This document shows, piece by piece, positions 35,205-44,308 of a DNA stretch of 64,000 nucleotides. Both the position numbers and the translations under genes were made by a program. Within the stretch, counting starts at the first letter, position 1. Every line of letters starts with the position of its first letter. The notes beneath the pieces are model-generated. The model ran no database searches, was not told the origin of the DNA, and saw only the letters and a program-made list of their open reading frames with translations. This stretch comes from Hyphomicrobiales bacterium (GTDB lineage Bacteria > Pseudomonadota > Alphaproteobacteria > Rhizobiales > Rhizobiaceae): assembly GCA_900468805.1 (NCBI GenBank), contig UEIF01000037.1, positions 1 through 64,000 of the forward strand, read 5' to 3'.

Positions 35205-35489
35205 GATGTCACTTTCTTGTTCTTGCGGGGCGGTCCGATAGACCTTTGCGGCCGTTTTGGCAACCGCCGTAAAATCAGGGAAGGGCGAGCGGAGGTGGCT
35301 TTTGCGCGCTCTCGAGCCCTGAAACCGACGACGATCATATCGGTATGGCCTTCCCGCTTCGCAAGTGCGACAGGTTGGCAGCCGCTGTTTCTGGGATACC
35401 GGCCTGTAATATCGGCGACACAGAAGAGGCGCATAGAACGCGCCGATCCTTCCCCGCCAATCAGGCCATACCATCAGCGGAGCAACCCC

Positions 35490-36308
35490 ATGTCTTCACT
35501 TCCCGTCGTCGGCGCAGCCATGACGATCGACGAACTCGAAAACCATCGTGACTGGCTCTTCGAAAAGTCCCGCGATCTCGAGCTGCAGAGCTTCGTCAAT
35601 GCAGAGGTGCTGAACGGCGACTGGACGCCGCGTGCCGATCACGTCAAGAGGCTGCTCGACGGCTACAAGGGCCGCGTCGGCATCCATGGACCGTTCTGGG
35701 GCTTCATCATCGCCTCGCAGGATCCGGACATCCGCGCCGTCGTCTCCCGCCGCATGCTGCAGGGCCTCGATGTCTGCGCTGCGATCGGCGGCACGCATAT
35801 GGTCGTCCATAGCCCTTACACGACCTGGAGCTACAACAACCTCGACAATAACGAGGGCGAACGCGAAAAGATCGTTGAATACTGCCATCAGACGATGCGC
35901 GAAGCGGTGAAGCGCGCCGAGGAAATCGGCTGCACGCTTGTCATCGAGAACATCGAGGACAAGGACCCGCATATTCGCGGAGCCTTGGCGGAAAGCTTCA
36001 ACTCGCCGGCAGTCGCTGTCTCCATCGACACCGGCCATGCGCATTACGCTCACGGCTATACCGGCGCTCCGCCGGTCGATTATTACGTTCACGCCGCCGG
36101 CAACCGCCTCGGCCACGTCCATCTGCAGGATGCCGACGGTTATGCCGACCGCCACTGGGCGCTCGGCGAAGGCACCGTCAACTGGCGTGCGGTTTTCGCA
36201 GCGCTTGCCAAGGTCGAAAGCAATCCGCGCCTGATCATCGAGATCAAGGACAAGTCGAAGATCATCGCTTCGGCCGAATACCTCGCCTCGATCGGCGTCG
36301 CCCAATAA
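35490..36308 (+). CDS. Sugar phosphate isomerase/epimerase (xylose-isomerase-like TIM barrel)
   Basis: TIM-barrel protein of 272 residues in the AP-endonuclease-2/sugar-isomerase superfamily. Metal-site motifs are VGIHGPFWGF, MVVHSPYTTW, LVIENIEDKD (Glu), VSIDTGHAHY (Asp, His), GHVHLQDADGYADRH and the final LIIEIK. Substrate is unknown; relatives isomerise or epimerise sugars. GGAG lies seven bases before the ATG. No transporter or kinase is adjacent, so it is not in a sugar operon. Confidence 0.85.
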   Translation: MSSLPVVGAAMTIDELENHRDWLFEKSRDLELQSFVNAEVLNGDWTPRADHVKRLLDGYKGRVGIHGPFWGFIIASQDPDIRAVVSRRMLQGLDVCAAIGGTHMVVHSPYTTWSYNNLDNNEGEREKIVEYCHQTMREAVKRAEEIGCTLVIENIEDKDPHIRGALAESFNSPAVAVSIDTGHAHYAHGYTGAPPVDYYVHAAGNRLGHVHLQDADGYADRHWALGEGTVNWRAVFAALAKVESNPRLIIEIKDKSKIIASAEYLASIGVAQ

Positions 36309-36363
36309 CAGCATCAAGTAATCGGAACAGGCGGCGGGATGATTATCTCGCCGCCATCCACTT

Positions 36364-37542
36364 TCAGGCCGTGGCATCCTTCGGCCGGCGGCTGAAGGCG
36401 ACCGGCAGGCAGAGCACGTAGAAACCCGCGCCCAGCACCCAGACAAGCCCCGGAAAGATATCCCGCGAGGCGAAATAGATCGTGCTGATCGCCAGTGGCC
36501 CGATGATCGAGGCAAGGCTCGTCGTGCTCGCGAGCAATCCCTGTACACGTCCCTGATGATCGCCGTCGACGCGCGCCGTCACCAGAGATTGCAGGGCCGG
36601 CGCACCGATGCCACCGAGGCAGAAGAGCGGCATCAGCAGGAATGCCATCCATCCCTCCGTCAAAAGCGCGACGATGATATAGGCAGCGCTGTCGGCGACG
36701 ATGCCGATCAAGAGCGTCCGGTGCTCGCCCCATCTTTCGCTGATCGGCCCGGCGATGAAGGCCTGCACGATGGCATGGAAGAAGCCGAAGGCGGCAAGCG
36801 AGATGCCGACCATCATCGGCGACCAGGAAAACTTGTCCTGCCCGTAGAGAACCCAGATCGTGCCGCCGACTTCGCCGACGAGCGCCAGAATGAAATAGGC
36901 GCCGGCAAGCGGCAGCAGCAGCCGGTAGCCCATTAGCCAGCGGAAATGGGCAAGCGGCGAAAACTCCTGTTTCTCCGCAGCCGTGCCAGATCTACGCGTC
37001 TCCGGCAGCAAGAATAGCGCCATCAGCAGGTTGGCGGCATTGAGCGCGGCAGCGGCGATGAAGGGCAGGCGCACGGAGAATTCTCCGAGCACGCCACCGA
37101 TCGCCGGCCCGGCAATGAAGCCGATGCCGAAGCAGGCGCTGAGCTGGCCGAAGCGGCGCGTGCGCTCCGCATCGTCGGTGATATCGGTCACGCAGGCCGC
37201 GGCCACCGCATTGCTGGCGCCCGTAATGCCGGCGATCGCCCGGCCGATGAAGAGCAGCCACAGCGACGGCGCAGCGGCCATGAACACGTAGTCGATCGCC
37301 GCGCCACCGAGCGATAGCATCAGGATCGGCTTGCGGCCGAAGCGGTCCGACAACGAGCCGAGCACCGGCGAAAAAATGAACTGCATCAGCGCATAGAGGG
37401 CCAGGAAGGCGCCGAATCGCCATCCGAGATCGTCGGTATGGCCGACATCCTGAAGCAGCCGCGGAAAGATCGGCAGGGTCAGGCCAATGCCGGCGGCATC
37501 GAGGATTACGGTGGCATAGACGACGACTAGCGCTTTTTTCAT
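36364..37542 (-). CDS. Tetracycline-efflux-type MFS transporter (TetA-like)
   Basis: Proton antiporter of 392 residues with twelve hydrophobic segments, closest in pattern to class TetA pumps: VVVYATVILDAAGIGLTLP at the start, and loop motif GSLSDRFGRKPILMLSL (about 60-76). The ATG at 37542 is used; the frame to 37602 would cross the operators. It is divergent from a TetR of the tetracycline type with twin operators between, the classical tetA/tetR arrangement. Whether it exports tetracycline or a natural compound is not shown; chromosomal copies are known in Agrobacterium and Rhizobium. Confidence 0.88.
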   Translation of the reverse strand: MKKALVVVYATVILDAAGIGLTLPIFPRLLQDVGHTDDLGWRFGAFLALYALMQFIFSPVLGSLSDRFGRKPILMLSLGGAAIDYVFMAAAPSLWLLFIGRAIAGITGASNAVAAACVTDITDDAERTRRFGQLSACFGIGFIAGPAIGGVLGEFSVRLPFIAAAALNAANLLMALFLLPETRRSGTAAEKQEFSPLAHFRWLMGYRLLLPLAGAYFILALVGEVGGTIWVLYGQDKFSWSPMMVGISLAAFGFFHAIVQAFIAGPISERWGEHRTLLIGIVADSAAYIIVALLTEGWMAFLLMPLFCLGGIGAPALQSLVTARVDGDHQGRVQGLLASTTSLASIIGPLAISTIYFASRDIFPGLVWVLGAGFYVLCLPVAFSRRPKDATA

Positions 37543-37558
37543 CGGATCGGCTGAAAAT

Positions 37559-37589
37559 TTATCACTGATAAGTTCCTTATCGCTGATAA
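37559..37589. promoter_or_regulatory. Twin TetR operators
   Basis: TTATCACTGATAA (37559-37571) is a perfect 13-bp palindrome; TTATCGCTGATAA (37577-37589) is the same with one mismatch. Their centres are 18 bases apart, between the divergent TetA-like and TetR genes. The core TATCANTGATA matches classical tet operators. Confidence 0.85.
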
Positions 37590-37595
37590 ATTGAG

Positions 37596-38231
37596 ATGGC
37601 AACAGGGAATTCGAAAACGATGAAAGTGGATCGGGCGCAGATCGTCGACGAAGCGCTGAAGCTCTTGAACGAAGTGGGCATCGATGCCCTTTCCACCCGC
37701 ATGCTTGCCGAGCGGCTGAATGTGCGCCAGCCCGCCCTCTACTGGCACTTCAAGAGCAAGCGGGCGCTTGTCGAGGCGATGGCCGAGGAGATCATGGCGC
37801 GGGGCCACACACACGACTGGCCGGCCTCGGCAGATGGCTGGCGGGAATTCATGCTCGACAATGCCCGCAATTTCCGCCGCACGCTCTTGAGCTACCGCGA
37901 CGGTGGCCGGGTGCATGCCGGTACTGAAGCCGATCCGCAGGATCTTGCCAATATCGAAGCCCATATCGCGATCCTCGTCAAATCAGGCATGGAGGTGGAA
38001 TTCGCCATGGAATTGCTCGTCGCGGTCGATCGCTACACCGTCGGCTGCGTCATCGAGGAGCAGGCCGAGCCGCCGCCGGAGCAGGAAAAGCTCGATGCCG
38101 CTGCAATCGCTTTCCCGCTGACGCGCCGGGCGATTACGCACTACCGCAACTACGGGCACGAAGCCTTCTTCGAAGCCGGGTTGCAGATGATGATCGACGG
38201 CGCCGCATTTCGGTTGGAGCGACACGCCTGA
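37596..38231 (+). CDS. TetR repressor, tetracycline type
   Basis: Repressor of 211 residues. The helix-turn-helix (LSTRMLAERLNVRQPALYWHFKSK) and the C-terminal tetracycline-binding-type region are both near the classical TetR: MARGHTHDWP, LLSYRDGGRVHAGT (which carries the metal/drug-contact His) and CVIEEQAE. The ATG at 37596 starts 6 bases after the second operator; ATG 37620 is an alternative with GGGA upstream. It represses the divergent TetA-like pump and itself by analogy. Confidence 0.9.
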   Translation: MATGNSKTMKVDRAQIVDEALKLLNEVGIDALSTRMLAERLNVRQPALYWHFKSKRALVEAMAEEIMARGHTHDWPASADGWREFMLDNARNFRRTLLSYRDGGRVHAGTEADPQDLANIEAHIAILVKSGMEVEFAMELLVAVDRYTVGCVIEEQAEPPPEQEKLDAAAIAFPLTRRAITHYRNYGHEAFFEAGLQMMIDGAAFRLERHA

Positions 38232-38234
38232 GCC

Positions 38235-39143
38235 TCAGTCGCGCATCGCCCAGCGGATGCCGGCGGCAACCGAGAGCCCCAGCAGCGGCCATATTGCCCA
38301 GAAAGTCCCTTGCCATGTCAGCATGTTGATGGCGATCAGGCCAACCCCCACGATGGCAAGTGCTGCGATGCGCTGATCGAACCGGTCTTGAATACGCACC
38401 CATGTCATGGCCGCCAGAAAGGCGAAGGCAAGTAGCGGCCAGACGGCCCAAAACTCACCTTCCCAGCTGGCAATATTGATGACGACGAGCATGGCGCCGA
38501 TGACGGCCAGGATGCCGCCGAGCTTGTTCAGCCTGCCGCGCGGGGCCGGCGCCGGTCTGGACCTCGGCCTCTCGACGGGGCGGTCGGGAACGGATGCCGG
38601 CTTCTGCGGCTCTGCGCTGACATGGCCGATGCGCACGGCATAACTGGGCACGGCATCGGCGACATTCTTCATATCCAGAGGCCCCAGAAAGTCGAAGCCG
38701 ACGGCCACCTTGTTTCGCACCTGGTCATAGACTGTGTTCGAGATCACGATCCCGCCGGCCGGTGCCGAAGCCTGCAGCCGCGCGGCGATATTGACGCCAT
38801 CGCCATAGATATCGTCGCCTTCGACGATGACATCGCCAAGATTGATGCCGATGCGGAAGAGCATCCGCCCATCCGTGGGTCGCGCCGCATTCTTGCCGGC
38901 AAGCTCGTTCTGTACGTCGATTGCTGCCCGAACCGCTTCGACGACGCTTGGGAAGTCTGCAAGCAGCCCGTCTCCCCAGGTATTGACCACCCGTCCGGCA
39001 TGCGAGGTGATCAGGCGGGACATCGCGTCGCGATAATGCTTCAGCATCGCGAGCGTGCCTTCCTCATCCTCGCCCATCAAACGCGTATAGTCCTGCACGT
39101 CGGCCGCAAAGATCGTCGTCAGCTTGCGTTGTGTTTCGCTCAT
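38235..39143 (-). CDS. Class III adenylate/guanylate cyclase with duplicated 2-TM C-terminus
   Basis: Predicted cAMP- or cGMP-forming enzyme of 302 residues, unusual in having the catalytic domain first. Metal-binding Asp15 (FAADVQDYTRL) and Asp58 (NTWGDGLLADF) are present, and GDDIYGDGVNIAARL carries the NxxxR transition-state pattern. After a proline-rich linker (about 185-205) come two similar membrane hairpins, each with W-x-G-x-FWA-x-WPLL (about 225-265 and 270-300). ATG 39143 with GGGAG is chosen over 39155. It is convergent with the TetR gene (3-base gap). Confidence 0.85.
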   Translation of the reverse strand: MSETQRKLTTIFAADVQDYTRLMGEDEEGTLAMLKHYRDAMSRLITSHAGRVVNTWGDGLLADFPSVVEAVRAAIDVQNELAGKNAARPTDGRMLFRIGINLGDVIVEGDDIYGDGVNIAARLQASAPAGGIVISNTVYDQVRNKVAVGFDFLGPLDMKNVADAVPSYAVRIGHVSAEPQKPASVPDRPVERPRSRPAPAPRGRLNKLGGILAVIGAMLVVINIASWEGEFWAVWPLLAFAFLAAMTWVRIQDRFDQRIAALAIVGVGLIAINMLTWQGTFWAIWPLLGLSVAAGIRWAMRD

Positions 39144-39249
39144 GGACTCCCCCATCGCCGCCGGCGGGCCGGTGGCTTCGTCACAAATAGGTGGGGTCGC
39201 AACCTCGTATCCGGTAGTCCGCCCTGGCGCAAACTGCCGGCCCACCGTC

Positions 39250-40290
39250 CTAGAACTGCGTAATCACGCTGATACCCGTACCCTCGGCCTTGTCGAGCGC
39301 CATCAGCGCCGGCACTCCCTCCGCAAGGCTGATACGCCTGCCGATCAGTTTCTGCGGCGCAATCCTGCCTGCGGCGAGCATCGCTAGCATGGCGTCATAG
39401 CGCCACGCCTGCATGCCATGACTGCCGTAGATTTCCAGTTCGTGGCCGATCACCTGTGCCATCGGGATCTGTGGTGTGGAATGCTCGCCGAGCATCAAGC
39501 CCACCTGCACATGGCGGCCGCGCCGGCGCAAATTCTTGATCGAATTGAAGCAGGTGACGGGATGACCGAGCGCGTCGATGGACACATGCGCGCCGCCCTT
39601 GGTGATCTCGCGCACGGCTTCCGGTACGTCGCCAACTGCGGAGGCATTGATCGTTGCCACCGCCCCGCACTCGCGCGCAAAGGCCAGCTTCTCCACGGAG
39701 ATATCGATGGCGATCGCATTGGCCCCAAGCGCGCTAGCGATCATGATCGCCGAAAGGCCGACACCGCCGCAGCCATGCACCGCAATCCACTCGCCCGGTC
39801 CGGTGCGCGCCTGATCCGCAACGGCGCGGAAGGAGGTGGCGAAGCGGCAGCCGAGGCTTGCCGCCGTCGCGTCATCCACGCTCTCGGGCAGATGCACCAA
39901 ATTGGTATCGGCATAATCGATGCCGACATATTCGGCGAATGAACCCCAATGAGTGAAGCCCGGCTGGAACTGGTTGGGGCAGACCTGCTGGTTGCCGGAA
40001 TGGCATTCGCTGCAGTGGCCGCAGCCGGAAACGAAGGGCACTGTCACCCGGTCGCCGACCTTGAAGCGCACCACGCCCTTGCCCGTCGCCACGATCTTGC
40101 CCGCAAGCTCATGCCCCGGCACATGCGGCAGGCGGATATCCGGGTCATGCCCCATCCAGCCGTGCCAGTCACTGCGGCAAAGCCCTGTCGCGCCGACCTT
40201 GATGACCACGCCATCTTCCGAAGGTGTCGGATCCGGCACGGTGCGGATCTCCGGCGCCTGTTCGAAGGCTTCGTAATACATGGCTTTCAT
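39250..40290 (-). CDS. Zinc-dependent alcohol dehydrogenase
   Basis: Medium-chain dehydrogenase of 346 residues acting on an unknown alcohol with NAD(P). Catalytic zinc ligands are Cys38 (GLCRSDWHG) and His60-Glu61 (PGHE); the structural zinc lobe has Cys90, 93, 96 and 104 (GCGHCSECHSGNQQVC). The Rossmann motif is GCGGVGLSA near 172. An AGGAGAG site precedes the start. Divergent from the aminotransferase; no pathway context. Confidence 0.92.
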   Translation of the reverse strand: MKAMYYEAFEQAPEIRTVPDPTPSEDGVVIKVGATGLCRSDWHGWMGHDPDIRLPHVPGHELAGKIVATGKGVVRFKVGDRVTVPFVSGCGHCSECHSGNQQVCPNQFQPGFTHWGSFAEYVGIDYADTNLVHLPESVDDATAASLGCRFATSFRAVADQARTGPGEWIAVHGCGGVGLSAIMIASALGANAIAIDISVEKLAFARECGAVATINASAVGDVPEAVREITKGGAHVSIDALGHPVTCFNSIKNLRRRGRHVQVGLMLGEHSTPQIPMAQVIGHELEIYGSHGMQAWRYDAMLAMLAAGRIAPQKLIGRRISLAEGVPALMALDKAEGTGISVITQF

Positions 40291-40540
40291 CGGCTTCTCT
40301 CCTGGCCCCGCACACGCTTTTCCTTATCCATGATGACATGCGGCGGGGGGCTCGATCCAGTCGCCTATCCATCATTTTCCTTTATGGACCCATCGCTTTG
40401 GGACCAAGACACGCGCATCAATATTTCAATCCTAGCGCACTATCGGGCATTTTCTTGCTTCGATGTTTCAACCGTCAATTTGCGCTTGACCGTCCCTGGC
40501 ATGGAGGATTTTGCTTTGCCGACTTCAGAAGGAGAGCGCC

Positions 40541-41428
40541 ATGTCCGTCGATACGTCACCCCGCACGACCACCTGGACCTATGTCGAGGGAGAGTGGATT
40601 GCCGGCAACCCGCCGCTGATCGGGCCGACTTCGCACGCCATGTGGCTCGGCTCCACCGTCTTCGACGGCGCCCGCTGGTTCGATGGCATCGCACCCGATC
40701 TCGACCTGCATTGCCAGCGCATCAACCGCTCTGCCGTTGCCATGGGCCTGAAGCCGGTCAAGACGGCCGAAGAGATCGAGGCGCTTGCCTGGGACGGCGT
40801 GAAGAAGTTCGACGGCAAGACGCCGATCTATATCAAGCCGATGTATTGGGGTGAGCACGGTTCGCCGGGCAGCGTCGTGACCGTTGATGGCGAATCCACG
40901 CGTTTCGCGCTCTGCCTGTTCGAGGCGGCCATGGGCGGCCACGGCGGTTCCTCGCTCACCGTGTCGCCCTACCGTCGCCCGACGCCGGAAACCGCGATGA
41001 CCGACGCCAAGGCGGGCGCGCTCTACCCGAACAGTGGTCGCGCGATTGCGGAGGCGAGAGGCCGTGGCTTCGACAACGCCCTGATGCGCGATATGAACGG
41101 CAATGTGGTCGAAACCGCGTCCTCGAACGTCTTCATGGTCAAGGATGGCGTAGTCTTCACCCCGGTCGCCAACCGTACCTTCCTCGCTGGCATCACGCGC
41201 CTGCGCGTCATCGGCCTCTTGCGCAAGGCCGGCTTCGACGTACGCGAGGCGACGCTCTCGGTCGAGGACTTCATGGGCGCCGACGAGATCTTCACAAGCG
41301 GCAATTATTCCAAGGTCGTCGGGGTCAACAGGCTTGACGGCCGCAATTTCCAGGAAGGCCCTGTCACCCGCAAGGCGCTCGACCTCTACATGGACTGGGC
41401 CTACGGCCGCGGGGGGAACGAGGAGTGA
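40541..41428 (+). CDS. Branched-chain amino acid aminotransferase (fold-type IV PLP enzyme)
   Basis: PLP enzyme of 295 residues that transfers the amino group between branched-chain amino acids and 2-oxoglutarate. The PLP lysine is Lys157 in AMTDAKAGALYPNS, with Glu191 in ETASSNVF contacting the pyridine nitrogen and TRLRVIGLLRKAG binding phosphate. The start at 40541 follows AAGGAGA. Length fits IlvE. The LYPNS loop, rather than the LYLNS common in IlvE, leaves room for related D-amino acid or aminodeoxychorismate activities, but BCAT is the best call. A copy of the 37-bp repeat follows. Confidence 0.85.
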   Translation: MSVDTSPRTTTWTYVEGEWIAGNPPLIGPTSHAMWLGSTVFDGARWFDGIAPDLDLHCQRINRSAVAMGLKPVKTAEEIEALAWDGVKKFDGKTPIYIKPMYWGEHGSPGSVVTVDGESTRFALCLFEAAMGGHGGSSLTVSPYRRPTPETAMTDAKAGALYPNSGRAIAEARGRGFDNALMRDMNGNVVETASSNVFMVKDGVVFTPVANRTFLAGITRLRVIGLLRKAGFDVREATLSVEDFMGADEIFTSGNYSKVVGVNRLDGRNFQEGPVTRKALDLYMDWAYGRGGNEE

Positions 41429-41451
41429 GTGATGTGTCGCGTAGCGGCAGT

Positions 41452-41488
41452 AATTGATCCAGTGAATCGATCGCAGTCACGAACGCCC
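41452..41488. repeat. 37-bp intergenic repeat, copy 2
   Basis: Matches 4591-4627 at 34 of 37 positions, including the GATCCAGTGAATCGAT core and the ACGAACGCCC end. It lies 24 bases after the aminotransferase stop and before the convergent cyclase. Confidence 0.6.
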
Positions 41489-41525
41489 TGAGCCATGCGA
41501 AGGGCTGGGTCAACGAGCGAGGGCC

Positions 41526-42722
41526 TCACTTCACGGTATAAAGCTCCACCTCGTCCGGAAAGCCCTTCAGCCGATGGCTTCCCACCGATACTGCGTCCTC
41601 CGGCTTTGCCTCTTCAATAAATGCCTCGGACATCAGCAGCGCCTCCCCAAGTTCGCTGCACGCCCCCTGAATACGGCTGACGAGATTGACGTCGCCGCCG
41701 ATCAGCGTGAAGTCCAGCCGCCGGCCGGAGCCGATATTGCCGTAGCTGACTTCGCCGTGATGCAAGGCGATGCCGGCTTTGGCGCCGATGCCGTCGTAAT
41801 TGAAGCCATCCAGCGCGTCGAGGATCGCTCGCGCCGCCGAGAGCGCTGCATTGCAGGTACGGGTGGCATCGAAGCCGGGAAAGAAGGCAAGCACCGCGTC
41901 CCCCATGAATTTCAGCACTTCGCCGCCTTCTCGCGTGATCGCCGGAATGACTCGGTCGAAATAAGCGTTCAGCAAGCCGAGCACCGTGTCTCCCGGCAAG
42001 CGGTTGGAAAGTTCGGTAAAGCCACGCAAGTCGCAGAGCAGCAGCGCGGCCTGCATGGATTCGATCTCGCCCTGGCGGATGCGGCCGGCCAGAATGCGGC
42101 TTGCCGTCATCGGCCCGATATAGGTGTCGAGCAGGCTGAGCTCGACCTGACGCAGAATGCGGAGTTCGCTGGTATTGCGTAGCGCCGGCACGATACGTTC
42201 GATCACCTGCATTTCATGGGCGGTGAACCCGCCCGGCCGCTTGGTGCCGAAAATGGCGGCGCTGACGGGGCCGTCGGCGTTGCAGAGTGGGGCGATCATC
42301 AATTGCACGAGCTCGCGTCCGGTGAAGACGTCGAGATGCTGCCAACGACCATGAGGGCTCTGGCCCGGTCCCACGATCAGCATCTCGCGTGTTTCGAAAA
42401 CCTTGTGCAGCGGCGTGTTGGCTATGGCGAGGCGCGCGCCATGCTCGCGGTCATGGATCTCCACCGGTTCACCCGGCGCCCAGGCAATGGTGCGGCCGAT
42501 GAATTCCGGGTGCAGGGTCATGAGATGCAGCGTCAGCCGATCGACGGGAACGCCGAGCGCCCGCAGGCGGCGGCCGAGACCGGAGACGAGGCCTGCCTCG
42601 TCGAGGGCATGACATTCGTCGCCAGTCAGCCATTCGATGAGGTCGAGCACGGCAGTCGTGTGGCGGCTGCCCGCGGGTGCCTTGGTTTCAACGGCATAGT
42701 CGATGTCGAGCAGGGTGGTCAT
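41526..42722 (-). CDS. Class III adenylate/guanylate cyclase with N-terminal sensory region
   Basis: Soluble nucleotide cyclase of 398 residues. The N-terminal part (about 30-185) is GAF-like. The C-terminal catalytic domain (about 222-398) has metal-binding Asp231 (LLCDLRGFTELSN) and Asp275 (KFMGDAVLAFF), and GGDVNLVSRIQGA with the NxxxR pattern. This order is usual for rhizobial cyclases and differs from the reversed order of the cyclase at 38235. Effector and product preference (cAMP or cGMP) cannot be read. GGAGGAG precedes the ATG. It is followed on the same strand only by the repeat region. Confidence 0.87.
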   Translation of the reverse strand: MTTLLDIDYAVETKAPAGSRHTTAVLDLIEWLTGDECHALDEAGLVSGLGRRLRALGVPVDRLTLHLMTLHPEFIGRTIAWAPGEPVEIHDREHGARLAIANTPLHKVFETREMLIVGPGQSPHGRWQHLDVFTGRELVQLMIAPLCNADGPVSAAIFGTKRPGGFTAHEMQVIERIVPALRNTSELRILRQVELSLLDTYIGPMTASRILAGRIRQGEIESMQAALLLCDLRGFTELSNRLPGDTVLGLLNAYFDRVIPAITREGGEVLKFMGDAVLAFFPGFDATRTCNAALSAARAILDALDGFNYDGIGAKAGIALHHGEVSYGNIGSGRRLDFTLIGGDVNLVSRIQGACSELGEALLMSEAFIEEAKPEDAVSVGSHRLKGFPDEVELYTVK

Positions 42723-42752
42723 GGGTGTTCTCCTCCACTGGGGCAGGGGCGC

Positions 42753-44294
42753 TCAGTGAGCGCCTCCGCCGGAGATCTGGCTGGATTTCTTCAGAAGCAG
42801 GCTGGCAAGCAGGGCGATGACCAGGGCGACGCCGAGCAGGAAGAAGGTGTCGCTGAAGGCCATGATATTGGCCTGCTTGCGCAGCTTTAGCGCAATGGCA
42901 ACGACCGCCTTGTGGGTGGCAAGCGCCTGATCGCTGACGCCGTGGCTCATGAAATAGGCGGTCATCCTGGCGACGCGATCGCGGGTAGCTTCCTCGAAGA
43001 CGGAGACCGAGTTGGTCAGGATGTTCGAGTGAAACTGCTCGCGCTTCGACAGGAAGGTCTGCAGCGAGGCGATGCCGACCGCGCCGCCGAGATTGCGCAT
43101 CATGTTGAAGAGGGCGGAAGCCGAACCGGCATTTTCGGGCTCGATGCCTGCGGTGGCGATCGCAGAGAGCGGCGTGAAGACAAGCGCCTGACCGACGGCA
43201 CGCACGACATTCGGCCAGAAGAGCTGGTCGCTCGCATAGTCGCCCGTCATGTACACGTTCATGAAGTTCGAAGCGGCGAAGAGGGCAAAGCCGACGACGA
43301 TCAGCAGGCGAATGTCGAAGCGCTTCATCAGGCGCGGCACCAGCGGAATCAGCAGCAGCTGCGGGATGCCGGTCCAGGCAAGCACCAGGCCGATCTGTTC
43401 GGAATTATAGCCCTGGATACGGGTCAGGTAGATTGGCAGCACGAAGACCGAGCCATAGAGCGCGATGCCCAGCAGAAAATTCGCAAGGATGCCGAAGCCG
43501 AAATTACGGCGGGCGAACAGGCGCAGGTTCAGCAGAGGATGGGCGGTCTTCAGCTCGATCACCAGAAACAGTGTCAGCGAAACCGCAGCGATAACCGAGA
43601 GGCGGACGATGAAATCCGAGCCGAACCAGTCTTCCTTGTTGCCTTCTTCCAGCACGGTCTGAAGTGCTGCAAGCCCGATCGCCATGGTGATGATGCCCGG
43701 CCAGTCACCCTTGGCAAGCAGGCCGAGATTCATTGGCGCACGGTCGAGCGAAGCCCAGAGCATACCCACCATCAGCGCGCCGGGCACGAGGTTGATATAG
43801 AAGATATATTCCCAGCCCCAGTTTTCGGTGAAGTAGCCGCCGATAGTCGGGCCGATTGCCGGTGCGAACGTTGCCGAAAGGGCAAAGAGCGCCAGGCCGA
43901 TCGGCTGCTTGGCCTTGGGCAGCAGCGTGATGATGATGGTGAAGGCCATGGGGATCAGCACGCCGCCGGAAAAACCCTGGATGGCGCGCAGGATGATCAT
44001 CTGCTGCAGATTGACCGCGAAGGCACAGGCAACCGAGAAGATCAGGAAGAGCACCGCATTGACCAACAGATAGTTGCGCACCGAAAAGACCCGGGCGAGC
44101 CATGCGCTGAGCGGAATGACAACGATCTCGGCGATGAGATACGAGGTCGAGATCCAGCCGCCATCGTCAGTGCCGGCGCCGATGGCGCCCTGGATGTCGG
44201 CAAGCGAAGCATTGACGATCTGAATGTTGAGGATCGCCATGAAGGCGCCGAGCGTGGAGCCGACGACAGCTGTCCACATGCGAAGCGGGCTCAT
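42753..44294 (-). CDS. EmrB-type MFS multidrug exporter (DHA2 family)
   Basis: Inner-membrane pump of 513 residues as read from ATG 44294, with fourteen hydrophobic segments and DHA2 marks: TLGAFMAILNIQIVNASLADIQ, RAIQGFSGGVLIPM and APAIGPTIGGYF. It works with the EmrA adaptor encoded upstream. No ribosome site lies before 44294; instead a 36-codon frame from ATG 44401 (with AAGGAGA) ends in an ATGA overlap with this start. Removing one copy of an 11-bp tandem repeat (44287-44308) would fuse both into one frame of about 545 codons, so the natural start is probably 44401 and the present N-terminus reflects a duplication. Translation by coupling across ATGA is possible. Confidence 0.85.
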   Translation of the reverse strand: MSPLRMWTAVVGSTLGAFMAILNIQIVNASLADIQGAIGAGTDDGGWISTSYLIAEIVVIPLSAWLARVFSVRNYLLVNAVLFLIFSVACAFAVNLQQMIILRAIQGFSGGVLIPMAFTIIITLLPKAKQPIGLALFALSATFAPAIGPTIGGYFTENWGWEYIFYINLVPGALMVGMLWASLDRAPMNLGLLAKGDWPGIITMAIGLAALQTVLEEGNKEDWFGSDFIVRLSVIAAVSLTLFLVIELKTAHPLLNLRLFARRNFGFGILANFLLGIALYGSVFVLPIYLTRIQGYNSEQIGLVLAWTGIPQLLLIPLVPRLMKRFDIRLLIVVGFALFAASNFMNVYMTGDYASDQLFWPNVVRAVGQALVFTPLSAIATAGIEPENAGSASALFNMMRNLGGAVGIASLQTFLSKREQFHSNILTNSVSVFEEATRDRVARMTAYFMSHGVSDQALATHKAVVAIALKLRKQANIMAFSDTFFLLGVALVIALLASLLLKKSSQISGGGAH

Positions 44295-44308
44295 GGCGGG
44301 CTCATGGC
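44287..44308. repeat. 11-bp perfect tandem duplication at the emrB start
   Basis: GGGCTCATGGC occurs twice in immediate succession (44287-44297 and 44298-44308). Eleven is not a multiple of three, so it shifts the frame between the leader and the exporter. Confidence 0.9.
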
